A stretch of DNA of 56,857 nucleotides from JAVBME01 sp031552765 (GCA_031552765.1 JAVBME010000037.1:1-56857), one strand, 5' to 3'. Counted from the stretch's first letter, positions 1 to 9,559 are shown. A program made the numbers and translations. Notes: a model not told the origin generated them from the letters alone.

Positions 1-252
1 CTTTTCCATAGCTGTCTGAGCGTACAGCGAGTAAGTATTGATTACGATGAAATAGCGGCAAATTTAGCAATTCCTAGCGCGTAGTACAGTAACCGAGCAG
101 AGCTATACATAAAAAAAGAACTGTCGCGTAGCTAGGAATTGCTCGCAGTAGGACTTACTATAACGATAGATAACAATCAAGCCAAAGACTTTTTGCACTG
201 AATACCAAATGTATAATTAATATATAAAGGTGCTTTTGTCTACAGTCTGAAC
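1..252 (-). repeat. Dispersed intergenic repeat, copy 1 (truncated by window edge)
   Basis: Read on the minus strand, this stretch is collinear with plus-strand 23709-23957 over about 250 nt, roughly three quarters identical by eye. Shared blocks include GCTAGGAATTGCTAAATTTG, ATATTAATTATACATTTRGT, and CGCTCAGACAGC near base 1. The element begins (minus strand, about base 250) with AGACTGTAGACAAAAGCACC. The other end lies outside the window. There is no open frame of useful length. It is probably a non-autonomous mobile element or a structured repeat. Confidence 0.7.
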
Positions 253-276
253 CCGGCCAAAGGCCGGGTTTTACTA
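250..276 (+). terminator. Hairpin terminator next to the FtsA-like gene
   Basis: AACCCGGCC-AAA-GGCCGGGTT forms a 9-bp stem (250-258 with 262-270) followed by TTTTAC on the plus strand. It abuts the stop codon of the minus-strand gene at 274. The T-run favours termination of rightward transcripts entering from the repeat. The stem may also act for the leftward gene, although no T-run follows on that strand. Confidence 0.6.
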
Positions 277-2424
277 TTTTCTTTTCTGTTCAAAAGTTTC
301 TATCGTCACATTGTCGCCGCTTTTTACCGGCGCGGTGAATTCGGTCTTTTCGCCGTTTAAAAGTACGTCCACTATTTTTCCTTCTGCGGCCAGTTTCCGC
401 GGGTCAAATTGGCCGGCCAACAGGACGTCGCTTACGTTAGGCGTTTTCTTCGCTACCCGGAAGGTTATGTTGTCTTCCATGTCAGGGACGTAGCTTGCTT
501 TGCAAGGTTTGCCGTTGACAATGAATTCCTTGAAAGTGCGGTCTATATATACCGGTACGCCGTTGAAAGAAACTTCCAGTTTCTCCGTCTCCACAGTATC
601 AAGGGCCAGCAGTACTTCCAAGGTAGGCGTCTCTCCCGCCTCGAAGGTGATGACGTCGCCGGGTTTGACCGGCGCGGCCAGTTCGGATTTTTGCCCATTT
701 TGCATTACCTGGCAGGGGATGTTATAGCTGACTATGTTATTGTTGACCGTATATTCATAAACAAAGTCGGCGTAAGTGATTTTGACCATGCGCAGGGCGT
801 CGGCTATGCTGCCGGGCGGAAAGACCTCCACTTTGTCCCGGTCGGCCAGCCGTGTGCTGGCCGAAGTGGGGTTGCCGTTGAGCAGGACCATTTTATTCAA
901 GGGGTATTTTTTCCCATTTACATAGAAATGGCCAAGCGGCGCACAGTCGGCAACGTCAAGTATCTGGCTTTTCGGCGCTTTGCCTTCTGTGCCTTTAGTA
1001 ACTTTAAGTTTGTCGCCGTCTTTTAGCTTGTCATCCAGGGTTGCCGGCTTGCCGTTCAGTTCCAGCTGACCGGGTGTGCCGTGCGTCCCTGGTATGAATT
1101 TGGTTTGACCATTTACTTCGATAGCCAGACCGAGGCCGGGTTTGCCTTTGATGCTGTTGACGTCGATGCCGCTCGATAGTAGCGCGTCTGATACTTTGAG
1201 GCTGCCCAGGTTGAACAGGCGGTGTATCTGCTTGTTCATCTTGATGGTAATAAAATTCAAATGGTCGCTGTTGGTCAGGCAAAGAATGCCGAGCGGCGTT
1301 ATAGCTTCAGGTGTTTTTAGCTCGTCCGGTATTTCGGCCAGTTCCAGGGTAGGCATAGGCAGGCGGATAGCTACTTTTTCCGGCGGCATGCCCAGCGCTT
1401 CGGCCACGCAGGAAGGCAACAGCGGCGTCAGCGCCCCGCCGCCAATCAAAAGGACGGCCTGGGTCGGCGTATTATTGTTGAGCGAGAGTATTTCGTTGGC
1501 GATAAGCTGCGCCAGTTCCCGGACAGTCGGTTCTATAGAAGCTATAAGGCCGCTTGATTCGACACTGCTGGTACAGCCGAGGACATCGCTTAGCTCCAAT
1601 TGGCGCGGCTTGCCGTTCAGCTCTCGTTTTAACGCTTCCGCCACATTAAAGTCCAAGAGGTATTTTTGCGAAAGTGTTTCCGTCACTTCGTCGCCGGCGC
1701 AAGGCACCATGCCAAAGCCGGTGACCGAACCATTGGAGGTAATGGCTACGTCGGAAGTGCCGGCGCCGATATCTACCAGAGCCAGGTTGAGGTGGCGCAT
1801 AGTCGGAGGTATTAGGACGTTGATGGCGGCGATAGGCTCGAGCGTGATGGTGCCCATTTCGAGGTTGACGCTGGAGAGCGCGGACTGCATGGAATCAATG
1901 ACCGGGCGGGGAAGGAAGGTGGCGATAATATTAACTTCCGCTTTTTTGCCGCGCTGACCGACGAGCGTGGTGATACGCGAACCATCCAGCTTAAAATCTA
2001 CCACACAATAACCTACGCAGTAATAACCTGTGGGGTCGATCGCCCGGCTGTCGGCGGCCAGTTGGCGCTGTGCGGCCTGTACAGCGGCCAGTTCCAGTGT
2101 TTGTTCTATTTCGGCGTCCAGGGTGAGAATGCCGGATGTATCCATATCGGCGTGTGAAGATACAGTTACTAAAGCGCGGCCGGCGGCAGCCACCGACGCG
2201 CGTTTTAGTTTGAGGCCGGATTTTTTTTCAAGGCGCGCCCGTACATCCTGGATGGTCTGGGCTACCTGCGGTACGTCGTGTATCTGTCCGTCCAGCATGG
2301 CTCTTGTGACATGCTCCTGCCGGTCTATTGCAAGAATAGTTATTTTCTTGTTTACTCTTTCGCCTATGATGCCGACCACGCTGCGCGTGCCGATATCAAG
2401 CGAGAAAAGCAGTTCTTTTTCCAT
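274..2424 (-). CDS. FtsA-like cell-division ATPase with C-terminal beta-rich repeats
   Basis: Protein of 716 residues. The N-terminal ~390 residues have the actin/Hsp70 fold signatures of the FtsA/PilM group: phosphate-1 motif DIGTRSVVG at ~10-18, phosphate-2 motif DIGAGTSD at ~218-225 and the adenosine motif LLIGGGAL at ~325-332. FtsA proteins tether FtsZ to the membrane. This one is far longer than usual FtsA (~420). Its C-terminal ~300 residues contain repeated segments of the form NGK...LKDGDKLKV, which look like small beta-grasp or ubiquitin-like units. I see no obvious amphipathic membrane-targeting helix at the end. It is monocistronic and divergent from the WGR gene. ATG start with GGAGCG upstream. 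A chaperone or pilus-type ATPase is an alternative reading. Confidence 0.75.
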   Translation of the reverse strand: MEKELLFSLDIGTRSVVGIIGERVNKKITILAIDRQEHVTRAMLDGQIHDVPQVAQTIQDVRARLEKKSGLKLKRASVAAAGRALVTVSSHADMDTSGILTLDAEIEQTLELAAVQAAQRQLAADSRAIDPTGYYCVGYCVVDFKLDGSRITTLVGQRGKKAEVNIIATFLPRPVIDSMQSALSSVNLEMGTITLEPIAAINVLIPPTMRHLNLALVDIGAGTSDVAITSNGSVTGFGMVPCAGDEVTETLSQKYLLDFNVAEALKRELNGKPRQLELSDVLGCTSSVESSGLIASIEPTVRELAQLIANEILSLNNNTPTQAVLLIGGGALTPLLPSCVAEALGMPPEKVAIRLPMPTLELAEIPDELKTPEAITPLGILCLTNSDHLNFITIKMNKQIHRLFNLGSLKVSDALLSSGIDVNSIKGKPGLGLAIEVNGQTKFIPGTHGTPGQLELNGKPATLDDKLKDGDKLKVTKGTEGKAPKSQILDVADCAPLGHFYVNGKKYPLNKMVLLNGNPTSASTRLADRDKVEVFPPGSIADALRMVKITYADFVYEYTVNNNIVSYNIPCQVMQNGQKSELAAPVKPGDVITFEAGETPTLEVLLALDTVETEKLEVSFNGVPVYIDRTFKEFIVNGKPCKASYVPDMEDNITFRVAKKTPNVSDVLLAGQFDPRKLAAEGKIVDVLLNGEKTEFTAPVKSGDNVTIETFEQKRK

Positions 2425-2547
2425 GGATGAACGCTCCTTTGGCCTAAAAAGCCATTAATGACATTTACATATATTCGCTGGCGAAAGTAGTTTTTCCTGT
2501 TTGATCGGCAGATAAAAATGCACTATTAGACATGGAATACTTTTTTA

Positions 2548-2576
2548 TTGAATATGCATAAATATTTTTATATAAT
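2548..2576 (+). promoter_or_regulatory. Sigma-A promoter of the WGR-domain gene
   Basis: TTGAAT (2548-2553), 17-nt spacer, TATAAT (2571-2576). Its position shows that the upstream in-frame TTG/ATG codons at 2548-2556 lie inside the promoter and cannot be the translation start of the next gene. Confidence 0.7.
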
Positions 2577-2625
2577 GAAACCTGGCTTTTCAATAAATAA
2601 GACACAGATAACGGAGGATGCGCCA

Positions 2626-5600
2626 GTGCATAAGTATTTGGAATTCAGCGACGGAAGCTCGAACAAATTTTGGCAGGTCACCCAAACAGGTAATACTATA
2701 TGCATAACTTTCGGCAAAATAGGCACTGCGGGTCAAACCCAGGAAAAATCCTTCCCGAGCGAAGAAGCGGCTGCCAAAGAAGCGGAAAAACAGGCGACGG
2801 CCAAAATAAAAAAAGGCTACCAGCCTAAAGCCGCGCCCGGCGGAGCAGAACGGCCGAAAGCGAAAACTGTGGAAACGGCGGCTGCAAGCCGCCCGGCAGC
2901 AACGGAAAAAGCCAAACCGCCAGCGGCAAAAAAAGACGACGGTAAAGTACAGCACTGGCATGGTGAGGATTTTTGGGACAGTTATTTTGACGAAGAAGTT
3001 TTTGCCAATTTAGCAAACGGGAAAACACCGCAGGCGGTACAACCGTCTACGCCGTTGCAAGCCGCGCCCGCTGCCGTCGAAGAAGATGATTTTGATGACG
3101 ATGACGACGATGATAATGGCGATCTGCCCAGCAAATATTCTTTCAGCCATGCCTGTGAAGACGGCAATATAGACAAAGTGCAGGCTATTGTCGATAAAGT
3201 TAAGGCATACGACGAAAGGGCTAAAGAGAAAAAACTGCCTTATTATGTAAATTATGCCTTGAAAGAAGTATTCGATCACTATGAATTTGAACTGGGGCAA
3301 CCGGAAGTGATTGCTTTGCTGTTGGAGAACGGAGCTGCTTTCACCCAGGTCAAAAAGATGGACAAAAGCGATATGCTGCCGATCTTTCGCCACTTGATGA
3401 AGTCCTATGAAAAAGAGCCTGATGGCGGCAAGCTGGCCGGCTGGGCGGAGGAATATTGCTTAAAAACTTTTCCTGCTATTGCCGCCAATTGCATAACAGC
3501 ATTGGAAAAAGTAATAAAATTTATTGAGACCGGTGAACCAAAAGATATAAGAAAAGATACTTCCTCCATACCGCGCGGCAAACTGCCGGACGAGGTATAC
3601 GGCTTTATGCTGGTAGCCGAAGGCAAGCGCGTCTATGTTAAGGCGGTGGACGCGGAGTCCACCGAATACCTTTGCCAGTCTTTCGAGACGAAAGAAGCTT
3701 ACGACTACAAGGCGGCCGCCAAATACCTGCCGCAGTTCATCAAACCGCTGCTGGCGGACATGGCGAAAAACGGAAAGTTTGACAGCATAGCTGGCGGCAG
3801 TATCAAGATAACGCTGAAATACGTACAGGATGCGCTGCTGGAATATGTTACCGACCAGGCCGCGCTGGACAAACGGCGGGAAGCATTAGCTCAGGATTTG
3901 GCCTTGTTGGAAAAAGGTGAAGATTGGGAAGAAAACGCCAAAAAACTAAAATACGTCGCAGGCGCGCTGGTGGAAGGCGCCGGCCTGGTAAAACCGGACC
4001 ATAGCCGCGCGCTGGCCATCATCCTCAAACATCTTTATTCCGCGCACCCCGACTGCGAAGACACGGCCAGGAGTTTGCTCGGCCACTATGAAGACTTTGC
4101 GGACGACTATGCCAAATGGGAATACCACCGGATAATCTGGCACTGGGACAACCTTGATTTCAAATGGGCCTGGGGGCGGATGGACGACCTGGCCAAAGAC
4201 CACGGCTATGCCCCGGCGCGGGAAAAATGCCTGGAATGGGGGGAACACCCGGTATTGGCGGCCAGGAAAGGCAAAGAAGGGGACGAAGAGGAAAGCGGCG
4301 GTTCGCTGTATGGGGCGGCCCGGGTCAAGGAGTTTCACAAACGTTTTAGCGAAAGCGACCTGTTCATAAAAACAGATAATATAATCGCCCGCGCTACGGA
4401 CGACGCCGATATAGTCATACGCTTCCTGGTGGAAGGCGAAGCAGGCTACGGCGAAGCGCTGGACTTTATGAACAGGCTGATGGAAAGAGGCTACTCGCGC
4501 CTGTTCGACGGTTTTGGTCTGCTGGTGCGTTTTGTGGACAAGCCGGTATTTATAAAAGACCTGAAAATGCCGAAAACTTTCGCGCACGCCTTTTTTGCCA
4601 AAGCGGCGCTGTACGAAGGGCTGCATGAGAAAATAGAAAAACATATAGAGCTGGTGCTGCACGAATACGACACCGACAAAGAAATGCAGGACGAGTACTG
4701 TACGGTGGTGGGCGGCTTTGCCGCGCTGGCCATGGCTTTTCATGATGTCAAATATATTCGCCATGCCGGGGCGTACGGCCGCAACTCAGACGGTGAACAC
4801 GACAGTGTGCAGCTGAGCGCGATCAGCCCGCTGATAAAAAGATATGGGGTAAACCCTAAGACCGTGCCGGCGCTGTTCGACCTGATAGTGTCCTTCGAGC
4901 AGGAGTATTACCGCAAATTCCCGCAGGAGCTGTATACCGTGCCGGAAAATCTGGCGGCGGTCATCGAGCATTGCGGCAAAGGCTATTATTCGCAGCGGCA
5001 GACTGTCTGGAAAATCTGCGAGTATGTGGAGCATGTGATAAAATCTGAACCTAAAGCCGCGCTGAAAGCGCTCAAGTCTTTTGCGGCCGGCGCGCCGACG
5101 CGAGAAGCGCGCAACATCTACGTGGATTTTTATAATTTTTATAAAGAAGCGGCCACCGCCAACTACAAGGAAGATTACGGCGACGACCTGTCCGGCGAAG
5201 AGGAACAGGCAAAAGAGATAACAATACAGCAATTTGATGAGCAGCCGGCCTGTGTGATAACCCTGGAAGAAGCAAAAAAACGCGGCCTGGACGTTGATGG
5301 CACAGACGCCTATTCCGGGCGCTATGGTATTGTGTTTACGCCGGTCTGTGAAGCTAACCCTTATGTCTTCGACCATGTGGCCGAGCACTGGGAGGCCATG
5401 TGCAACCTGCGCGACATAGCGACGACCATTTCCTGGGGCAAAAGCTATATGCGTTTTGGCAATTGGCTGGTCGACCTGGCCGGGGCGCCTTTGCAATACG
5501 GCGTAGTGCTCTATGACGGCAAAAACAAACCGGCGATCCTGTACGGCGTACTGAATTTTGCCGCCATACTGGGACGGTTTTACAAACGGCCCTACCGCAG

Positions 5601-5931
5601 TGAGGCCGAGCGCGAAGAAGCGCGGCAAAAGCATACCATGCTGCCCTGCCCGGAAGGCTCGCCCTTTATCGGCGAAGGGGAGGAAGGGGTGCGGCTGTAC
5701 GATATAGTACGCGGCGCCATGCTCAATGAAAAATACTACCGCGCCATGGTTTGTTTGAGCAAAATAGAACCCGGCGACCGGGCCTATGGCCCGGCCCAGC
5801 TTTACCGGGCAAAGCTGGCCCAGCTCAAGCAGGACAAACAGAAAGAGCGGGCCATCTGGGAGGAATTGCTGGCAAAAGAACCACAATACGCCGATTACTT
5901 CCGTGAAAAACTGGAAAAACTGCGAGGATAA
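2626..5931 (+). CDS. Large WGR-domain protein of unknown function
   Basis: Start chosen at GTG 2626, which has GGAGG 8 nt upstream (2613-2617). The frame is open further upstream, but that part overlaps the promoter. Protein of 1101 residues. Residues 1-75 form a WGR domain (KFWQVTQTGN..., FGKIGTAGQ), a nucleic-acid-associated module found in PARPs and MolR-like bacterial proteins. A Lys/Ala/Pro-rich linker follows, then a strongly acidic Asp run at ~155-165. The remaining ~900 residues look alpha-helical, with Trp/Tyr-rich repeats suggestive of ankyrin or HEAT-like packing and a final TPR-like helix pair. No catalytic motif recognised. The gene stands alone and ends in a strong terminator. 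Function unknown; a MolR-like role is only a family analogy. Confidence 0.75.
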   Translation: MHKYLEFSDGSSNKFWQVTQTGNTICITFGKIGTAGQTQEKSFPSEEAAAKEAEKQATAKIKKGYQPKAAPGGAERPKAKTVETAAASRPAATEKAKPPAAKKDDGKVQHWHGEDFWDSYFDEEVFANLANGKTPQAVQPSTPLQAAPAAVEEDDFDDDDDDDNGDLPSKYSFSHACEDGNIDKVQAIVDKVKAYDERAKEKKLPYYVNYALKEVFDHYEFELGQPEVIALLLENGAAFTQVKKMDKSDMLPIFRHLMKSYEKEPDGGKLAGWAEEYCLKTFPAIAANCITALEKVIKFIETGEPKDIRKDTSSIPRGKLPDEVYGFMLVAEGKRVYVKAVDAESTEYLCQSFETKEAYDYKAAAKYLPQFIKPLLADMAKNGKFDSIAGGSIKITLKYVQDALLEYVTDQAALDKRREALAQDLALLEKGEDWEENAKKLKYVAGALVEGAGLVKPDHSRALAIILKHLYSAHPDCEDTARSLLGHYEDFADDYAKWEYHRIIWHWDNLDFKWAWGRMDDLAKDHGYAPAREKCLEWGEHPVLAARKGKEGDEEESGGSLYGAARVKEFHKRFSESDLFIKTDNIIARATDDADIVIRFLVEGEAGYGEALDFMNRLMERGYSRLFDGFGLLVRFVDKPVFIKDLKMPKTFAHAFFAKAALYEGLHEKIEKHIELVLHEYDTDKEMQDEYCTVVGGFAALAMAFHDVKYIRHAGAYGRNSDGEHDSVQLSAISPLIKRYGVNPKTVPALFDLIVSFEQEYYRKFPQELYTVPENLAAVIEHCGKGYYSQRQTVWKICEYVEHVIKSEPKAALKALKSFAAGAPTREARNIYVDFYNFYKEAATANYKEDYGDDLSGEEEQAKEITIQQFDEQPACVITLEEAKKRGLDVDGTDAYSGRYGIVFTPVCEANPYVFDHVAEHWEAMCNLRDIATTISWGKSYMRFGNWLVDLAGAPLQYGVVLYDGKNKPAILYGVLNFAAILGRFYKRPYRSEAEREEARQKHTMLPCPEGSPFIGEGEEGVRLYDIVRGAMLNEKYYRAMVCLSKIEPGDRAYGPAQLYRAKLAQLKQDKQKERAIWEELLAKEPQYADYFREKLEKLRG

Positions 5932-5936
5932 AAGAA

Positions 5937-5974
5937 CCGCTCCAGTCGCCAATGGCGTCTGGAGCGGGTTTTTT
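5937..5974. terminator. Bidirectional terminator between convergent genes
   Basis: CCGCTCCAG (5937-5945) pairs with CTGGAGCGG (5959-5967), with an inner CGCCA/TGGCG stem. A TTTTTT run follows on the plus strand. It lies between the WGR gene and the converging LysR gene. Confidence 0.85.
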
Positions 5975-5975
5975 A

Positions 5976-6926
5976 TCAATCATTTGCTTGCCCGGACAGC
6001 AAAAAGTCCTTGAATTTTTGCGCTACTTTGGATAAGGGCGTGGATTTTTTTTGGTAGAGCATGATATTGCGCACCGCGTTTTCATCGTCTATCTTGTAAA
6101 AACAAAGCTTGTCGGTAGGCTCTACATAACGCGCTACGCCGGAGCGGACAAATGTGACGCCCTTACCGCCGCAGGCTACATAATAGGAAGTCAGGAGCTG
6201 GTCGAGGTACATGACTGCTTTGGGAGTAAAACCGGCGTCTTTACACATTTTCAAAGCGCGGTTGTACATGTCGTTGCCTTTTTTCAAAAGAAGGAAGGGT
6301 TCCGCGGCAAAATGTTTCAAATCGACAGCCGGTATTTTGGGGTCGAGGAATTTACCGGAAGCAATATCGGAAAAAACCAGCCGGTATTTTTTCAGCTGTT
6401 TGTTGACGGCAAAAGAGGCTGGCACGGCCAGGACGATATGTTCCTCTTTCCACACCTCTGCGCTGAAAACGCTGCTGTCTAACGAGTCTGTATCAAGGCA
6501 CAAATCGATGATGCCGGCCTGCAGGCACTGGGCAAGGTCGCCGACATTGGCCTCGAGGAGGCCTACCTTATAGCCAAGATGGTCTTCATAAAAATCTTCG
6601 ATAATGCCGGGCAATACATGAGCGCAAAAAAAGGTGGAGCTGCCTATGGTCATAACGCCCTTGTTTTCATTCAGCAGGCTGCTGAGCCCGGATTGCAGCT
6701 CGGCTTCGACCGCGGCGATTTTTTCTATTGCCTGTATATAATATTCGCCTGCCGGCGTCAGTCTTATAGGCAGGGAGTTACGGTCAAACAGCGGCAGCCG
6801 TATTTCCTTCTCCACTTTTTTAATTATGGCGCTGAGGGCCGGCTGGGAAACAAATAGCTTGTCCGCCGCTTTGGAGAAGCTTTTTTCCGTATGCACGGCG
6901 TAAATATGTTTCATGTATTTTAGCAT
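5976..6926 (-). CDS. LysR-family transcriptional regulator
   Basis: Protein of 316 residues. Residues 1-60 are a LysR winged helix-turn-helix (SFSKAADKLFVSQPALSAIIKK). Residues ~90-300 are a type-2 periplasmic-binding-like effector domain. It is divergent from the D-aminoacylase operon, with a 200-nt gap that holds an AT-rich inverted repeat. This is the classical arrangement for a LysR regulator of the neighbouring operon, so the likely effector is an (N-acyl-)amino acid. That is inference from position. Length is normal for the family. Confidence 0.9.
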   Translation of the reverse strand: MLKYMKHIYAVHTEKSFSKAADKLFVSQPALSAIIKKVEKEIRLPLFDRNSLPIRLTPAGEYYIQAIEKIAAVEAELQSGLSSLLNENKGVMTIGSSTFFCAHVLPGIIEDFYEDHLGYKVGLLEANVGDLAQCLQAGIIDLCLDTDSLDSSVFSAEVWKEEHIVLAVPASFAVNKQLKKYRLVFSDIASGKFLDPKIPAVDLKHFAAEPFLLLKKGNDMYNRALKMCKDAGFTPKAVMYLDQLLTSYYVACGGKGVTFVRSGVARYVEPTDKLCFYKIDDENAVRNIMLYQKKSTPLSKVAQKFKDFLLSGQAND

Positions 6927-7019
6927 ATTCCGTACCCTCCTTCGCGTATTTTAAGTATAACCCGTTCCGGTCGGACATGACAACCGTTATAGAAGAATAG
7001 GCGGAAAAGTATAAACAAA

Positions 7020-7039
7020 TTTATATCTTATTATATAAA
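7020..7039. promoter_or_regulatory. Candidate LysR operator in the divergent promoter region
   Basis: Perfect 7-bp inverted repeat TTTATAT / ATATAAA separated by 6 nt, placed between the divergent LysR gene and the operon starting at 7127. It fits the AT-rich dyads bound by LysR proteins but is not proven. Confidence 0.4.
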
Positions 7040-7126
7040 AAAGGTGATTGGACAGGTTTTTTGTAAATTGATATATTTAAACAAATAGACAGTTGCAGTT
7101 GGTAACTAAAAAGAGGCGGTGTTGAA

Positions 7127-8656
7127 ATGGACAGGACGCTGGTGAAAAATGCCAAAATTTATGACGGTACAGGAGAGCGGCCATTTTTTGGCGACGTGCT
7201 TATCGAAGACGGGCTGATAAAAAAAGTAGCTTTGTGCATCGAGGCCGAAGGCTGCGCGGTGGTGGACGCTTCCGGCAAAGTGCTCGCGCCCGGCTTTATC
7301 AATACGCATAGCCATTCCGAACTGGAACTTTTCAAAAACCCGGATCTGTTGGCAGTGATCGGACAGGGTATCACGACCGAGGTCTTGGGCCAGGATGGTT
7401 CGTCCGTCATGCCGACCGACGACGCGCATGTTGAAGAACTGATGGAAAATATGGCGCCGTTGTGCGGCGTGCCGCACAAGCCTTATTGGTGGCGCAGCTA
7501 TAAAGACTATATGGAGTCGGTGGAAAAGGCCGATGCGGCCGTGCGTTTTGTCAGCCTGATCGGTTACGGCACCGTGCGCATGATGTGCATGGGCAGTGAA
7601 AACCGTCCGGCTACCCCGGAAGAACTAAAGAAAATACATACGGTGATCGAGCAGTGCCTGGCCGAAGGCTCGCCGGGCGTATCTTTCGGCATGATCTACC
7701 CGCCGGGCAGTTATGCGCCGACCGATGAACTTATCGCCGTCTGCAAACTGGTCGCCAAGTACGACGGCATCATCATGGTGCACACGCGCAACGAAATGGC
7801 GCGCCTGATCGAATCCTTCGAAGAAATGGTGCACATCATGAAAGAAAGCGGCGTGCGGCTGCAAATATCCCACCTTAAAGCGCTCGGCCATGAAAACTGG
7901 GGCAAGGTGCTGAAAATACTTGACCGTATGGAAGAATTGCAGGCCGAAGGCTACGAGATCAACTTTGACCAGTATCCCTGGACGGCGGGCAGTACCGGTA
8001 TGAAGGTCATAGCTCCGGCCTGGGCTTATGCCGGCGGCGAAGACGAATTCCAAAAACGCCTTAACGACCCGGCTACTTATGAAAAAATACTTGTTGAAAC
8101 GCGTGAAGAACTGCGGGTACGCGGCCAGGGCAAGAGTGTCCAGATAGCGGCCGTGCCGAGCAAAGACCTGGAGTGGATGTGCGGTCTGCGGCTGGACGCG
8201 GTGGCGAAAAAGCTTGAAATGGACGAGGCTGTGGCCGTGCTGCACCTTTTGCAGAAAAGCCGCTCCGCTATCATTTGCGTATATCATTCGATAGCGGAAG
8301 AAGATGTGCAAAAAGTAATGCAAAGCCCGTACCTGGCGGTATGTACCGACGGTATAGTAGGCGCTGTGCCGCATCCGCGCGCTTATTCCACCTATGCGCG
8401 CTTTTTGGGGCGCTATGTGCGCGACCTGAAACTAATGCCGCTGGAAACAGCGATAAAACGTATCACGCTAGAGCCGGCGCGCCGCCTGCGGCTATGGGAC
8501 CGCGGGCTTATCCGCGAAGGCATGTCGGCCGATCTGGTGCTGTTTGACTTTGATACTATCATTGATACCAATAGCTATGAAGACCCGAAAAAACAGCCTA
8601 AAGGCATCATCAAGGTTTGGAGGAAGGGCCAATTGCGCTACGAAGGAAAGGACTGA
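7127..8656 (+). CDS. D-aminoacylase / N-acyl-D-amino-acid deacylase family amidohydrolase
   Basis: Protein of 509 residues of the amidohydrolase superfamily. These enzymes release a free D-amino acid (or dipeptide product) from an N-acyl or peptide-linked substrate with a Zn centre. Visible metal motif: H61-S-H63 in NTHSHSELE. Later come HTRNEM and ISHLKALG and a C-terminal CTDG with the catalytic Asp. The family's usual GNCG loop reads GQDGSS here (~88-93), so the metal-bridging Cys of canonical D-aminoacylases is missing. First gene of a five-gene operon followed by a racemase 8 nt downstream, which supports D-amino-acid catabolism. GAGGCGG precedes the ATG. Exact substrate unknown. Confidence 0.85.
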   Translation: MDRTLVKNAKIYDGTGERPFFGDVLIEDGLIKKVALCIEAEGCAVVDASGKVLAPGFINTHSHSELELFKNPDLLAVIGQGITTEVLGQDGSSVMPTDDAHVEELMENMAPLCGVPHKPYWWRSYKDYMESVEKADAAVRFVSLIGYGTVRMMCMGSENRPATPEELKKIHTVIEQCLAEGSPGVSFGMIYPPGSYAPTDELIAVCKLVAKYDGIIMVHTRNEMARLIESFEEMVHIMKESGVRLQISHLKALGHENWGKVLKILDRMEELQAEGYEINFDQYPWTAGSTGMKVIAPAWAYAGGEDEFQKRLNDPATYEKILVETREELRVRGQGKSVQIAAVPSKDLEWMCGLRLDAVAKKLEMDEAVAVLHLLQKSRSAIICVYHSIAEEDVQKVMQSPYLAVCTDGIVGAVPHPRAYSTYARFLGRYVRDLKLMPLETAIKRITLEPARRLRLWDRGLIREGMSADLVLFDFDTIIDTNSYEDPKKQPKGIIKVWRKGQLRYEGKD

Positions 8657-8664
8657 GACGGACA

Positions 8665-9477
8665 ATGCAAGCTAAAAAGCCTATCGGCGTGTGTGATGCC
8701 GGCATGGGCGGCCTGACGGTAGTGGCCGAACTGCAAAAGCTATTGCCGGGGGAAGACATAATTTTTTACGGCGACAGCAAGCGTAATCCTTATGGCAACC
8801 AAAGCGCCGAACGCATAGTGGAAATGAGCCGCGAAATAATGGATTTCATCAGGGAAAAAGAGGCGAAAGTCGCGGTGGCGGCCTGCAACACGATTTCCAC
8901 GCTCGCCGGCCGTTTTGCCGCCGGTTATGATTTCCCTATCATAGGTATAGTCCAGCCGGCGGCGGAATACGCGGCCGGGATGGATTTGCCGCTGGTCGGC
9001 GTTATCGCGACCAATGCCACGATCAACGGCGGCGCTTACGAAAAACTCATCCAAAAACACAACCCGAAAACAAAAGTCTACGGCAAAGGCAGTACATGGT
9101 TGGCCAATATTGTCGACAGAGGCAGCGCACCGGATGAAGAGATAGACACGGAGATAAAGGAAAATATGGATAAACTGCTGGCTATGGCGCCGGTGGAAAA
9201 AGTGATTTTAGGCTGTACCCATTACCCTATCGTGCGCCGCAACTTTGAACGCCTATACCCGAAAATTGAATTTATCGACCCGGCCTGCCTCCAGGCTGTA
9301 GCCGTGAAAAAGGCGCTGGAGGAAGCTGGCGCCCTTAATCCGCAGGCTAAAGGGAGTTTTGAGATATATACGTCGGGTGAAGAAAAAGTATACAGGGAAT
9401 TTTGCGAACAGCTAGGCTGCCAGCCGCCGGAAAAAGTGATTTACCGTGAGGTTGGCAGCAAAAATAAAAATTTATAA
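8665..9477 (+). CDS. Aspartate/glutamate racemase family protein (MurI-like)
   Basis: Start set at ATG 8665, 8 nt after the previous stop; the longer frame would run back into that gene. Protein of 270 residues with the two-cysteine racemase signature: D11 in CDAGMGG, C74 in AACNT and C184/H186 in GCTHYP. The usual Asp-Ser pair of MurI is Asp-Ala here, and the loop YGDSKRNPYG differs from the common GDTARVPYG. MurI supplies D-glutamate for peptidoglycan. In this operon a catabolic racemase that converts the D-amino acid released upstream is more likely. All catalytic residues are present, so activity is expected. Specificity is uncertain. Confidence 0.85.
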   Translation: MQAKKPIGVCDAGMGGLTVVAELQKLLPGEDIIFYGDSKRNPYGNQSAERIVEMSREIMDFIREKEAKVAVAACNTISTLAGRFAAGYDFPIIGIVQPAAEYAAGMDLPLVGVIATNATINGGAYEKLIQKHNPKTKVYGKGSTWLANIVDRGSAPDEEIDTEIKENMDKLLAMAPVEKVILGCTHYPIVRRNFERLYPKIEFIDPACLQAVAVKKALEEAGALNPQAKGSFEIYTSGEEKVYREFCEQLGCQPPEKVIYREVGSKNKNL

Positions 9478-9559
9478 ATGTGTTGTTTTTATGAGGGGTG
9501 TATTTTCGGTAATTCAGTAGTTTGTTAATGCGTTCATGTTGAGGAGAAAGGAGACAATA

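Noticed and set aside
409..1026. 205-codon plus-strand frame opposite the FtsA-like gene
   Set aside because: Shadow of the minus-strand gene; no ribosome site and no recognisable domain.
4786..5979. 397-codon minus-strand frame opposite the WGR gene
   Set aside because: Shadow in a GC-biased gene; Phe/Arg/Gln-rich without a domain.
7048..7066. Possible sigma-54 promoter before the D-aminoacylase operon
   Set aside because: TTGGACAGG...TTTGTA has wrong spacing and no GC at -12.
8665..9477. Housekeeping murI
   Set aside because: Altered N-terminal motif and placement in a LysR-controlled catabolic operon favour a catabolic racemase, although MurI activity is not excluded.
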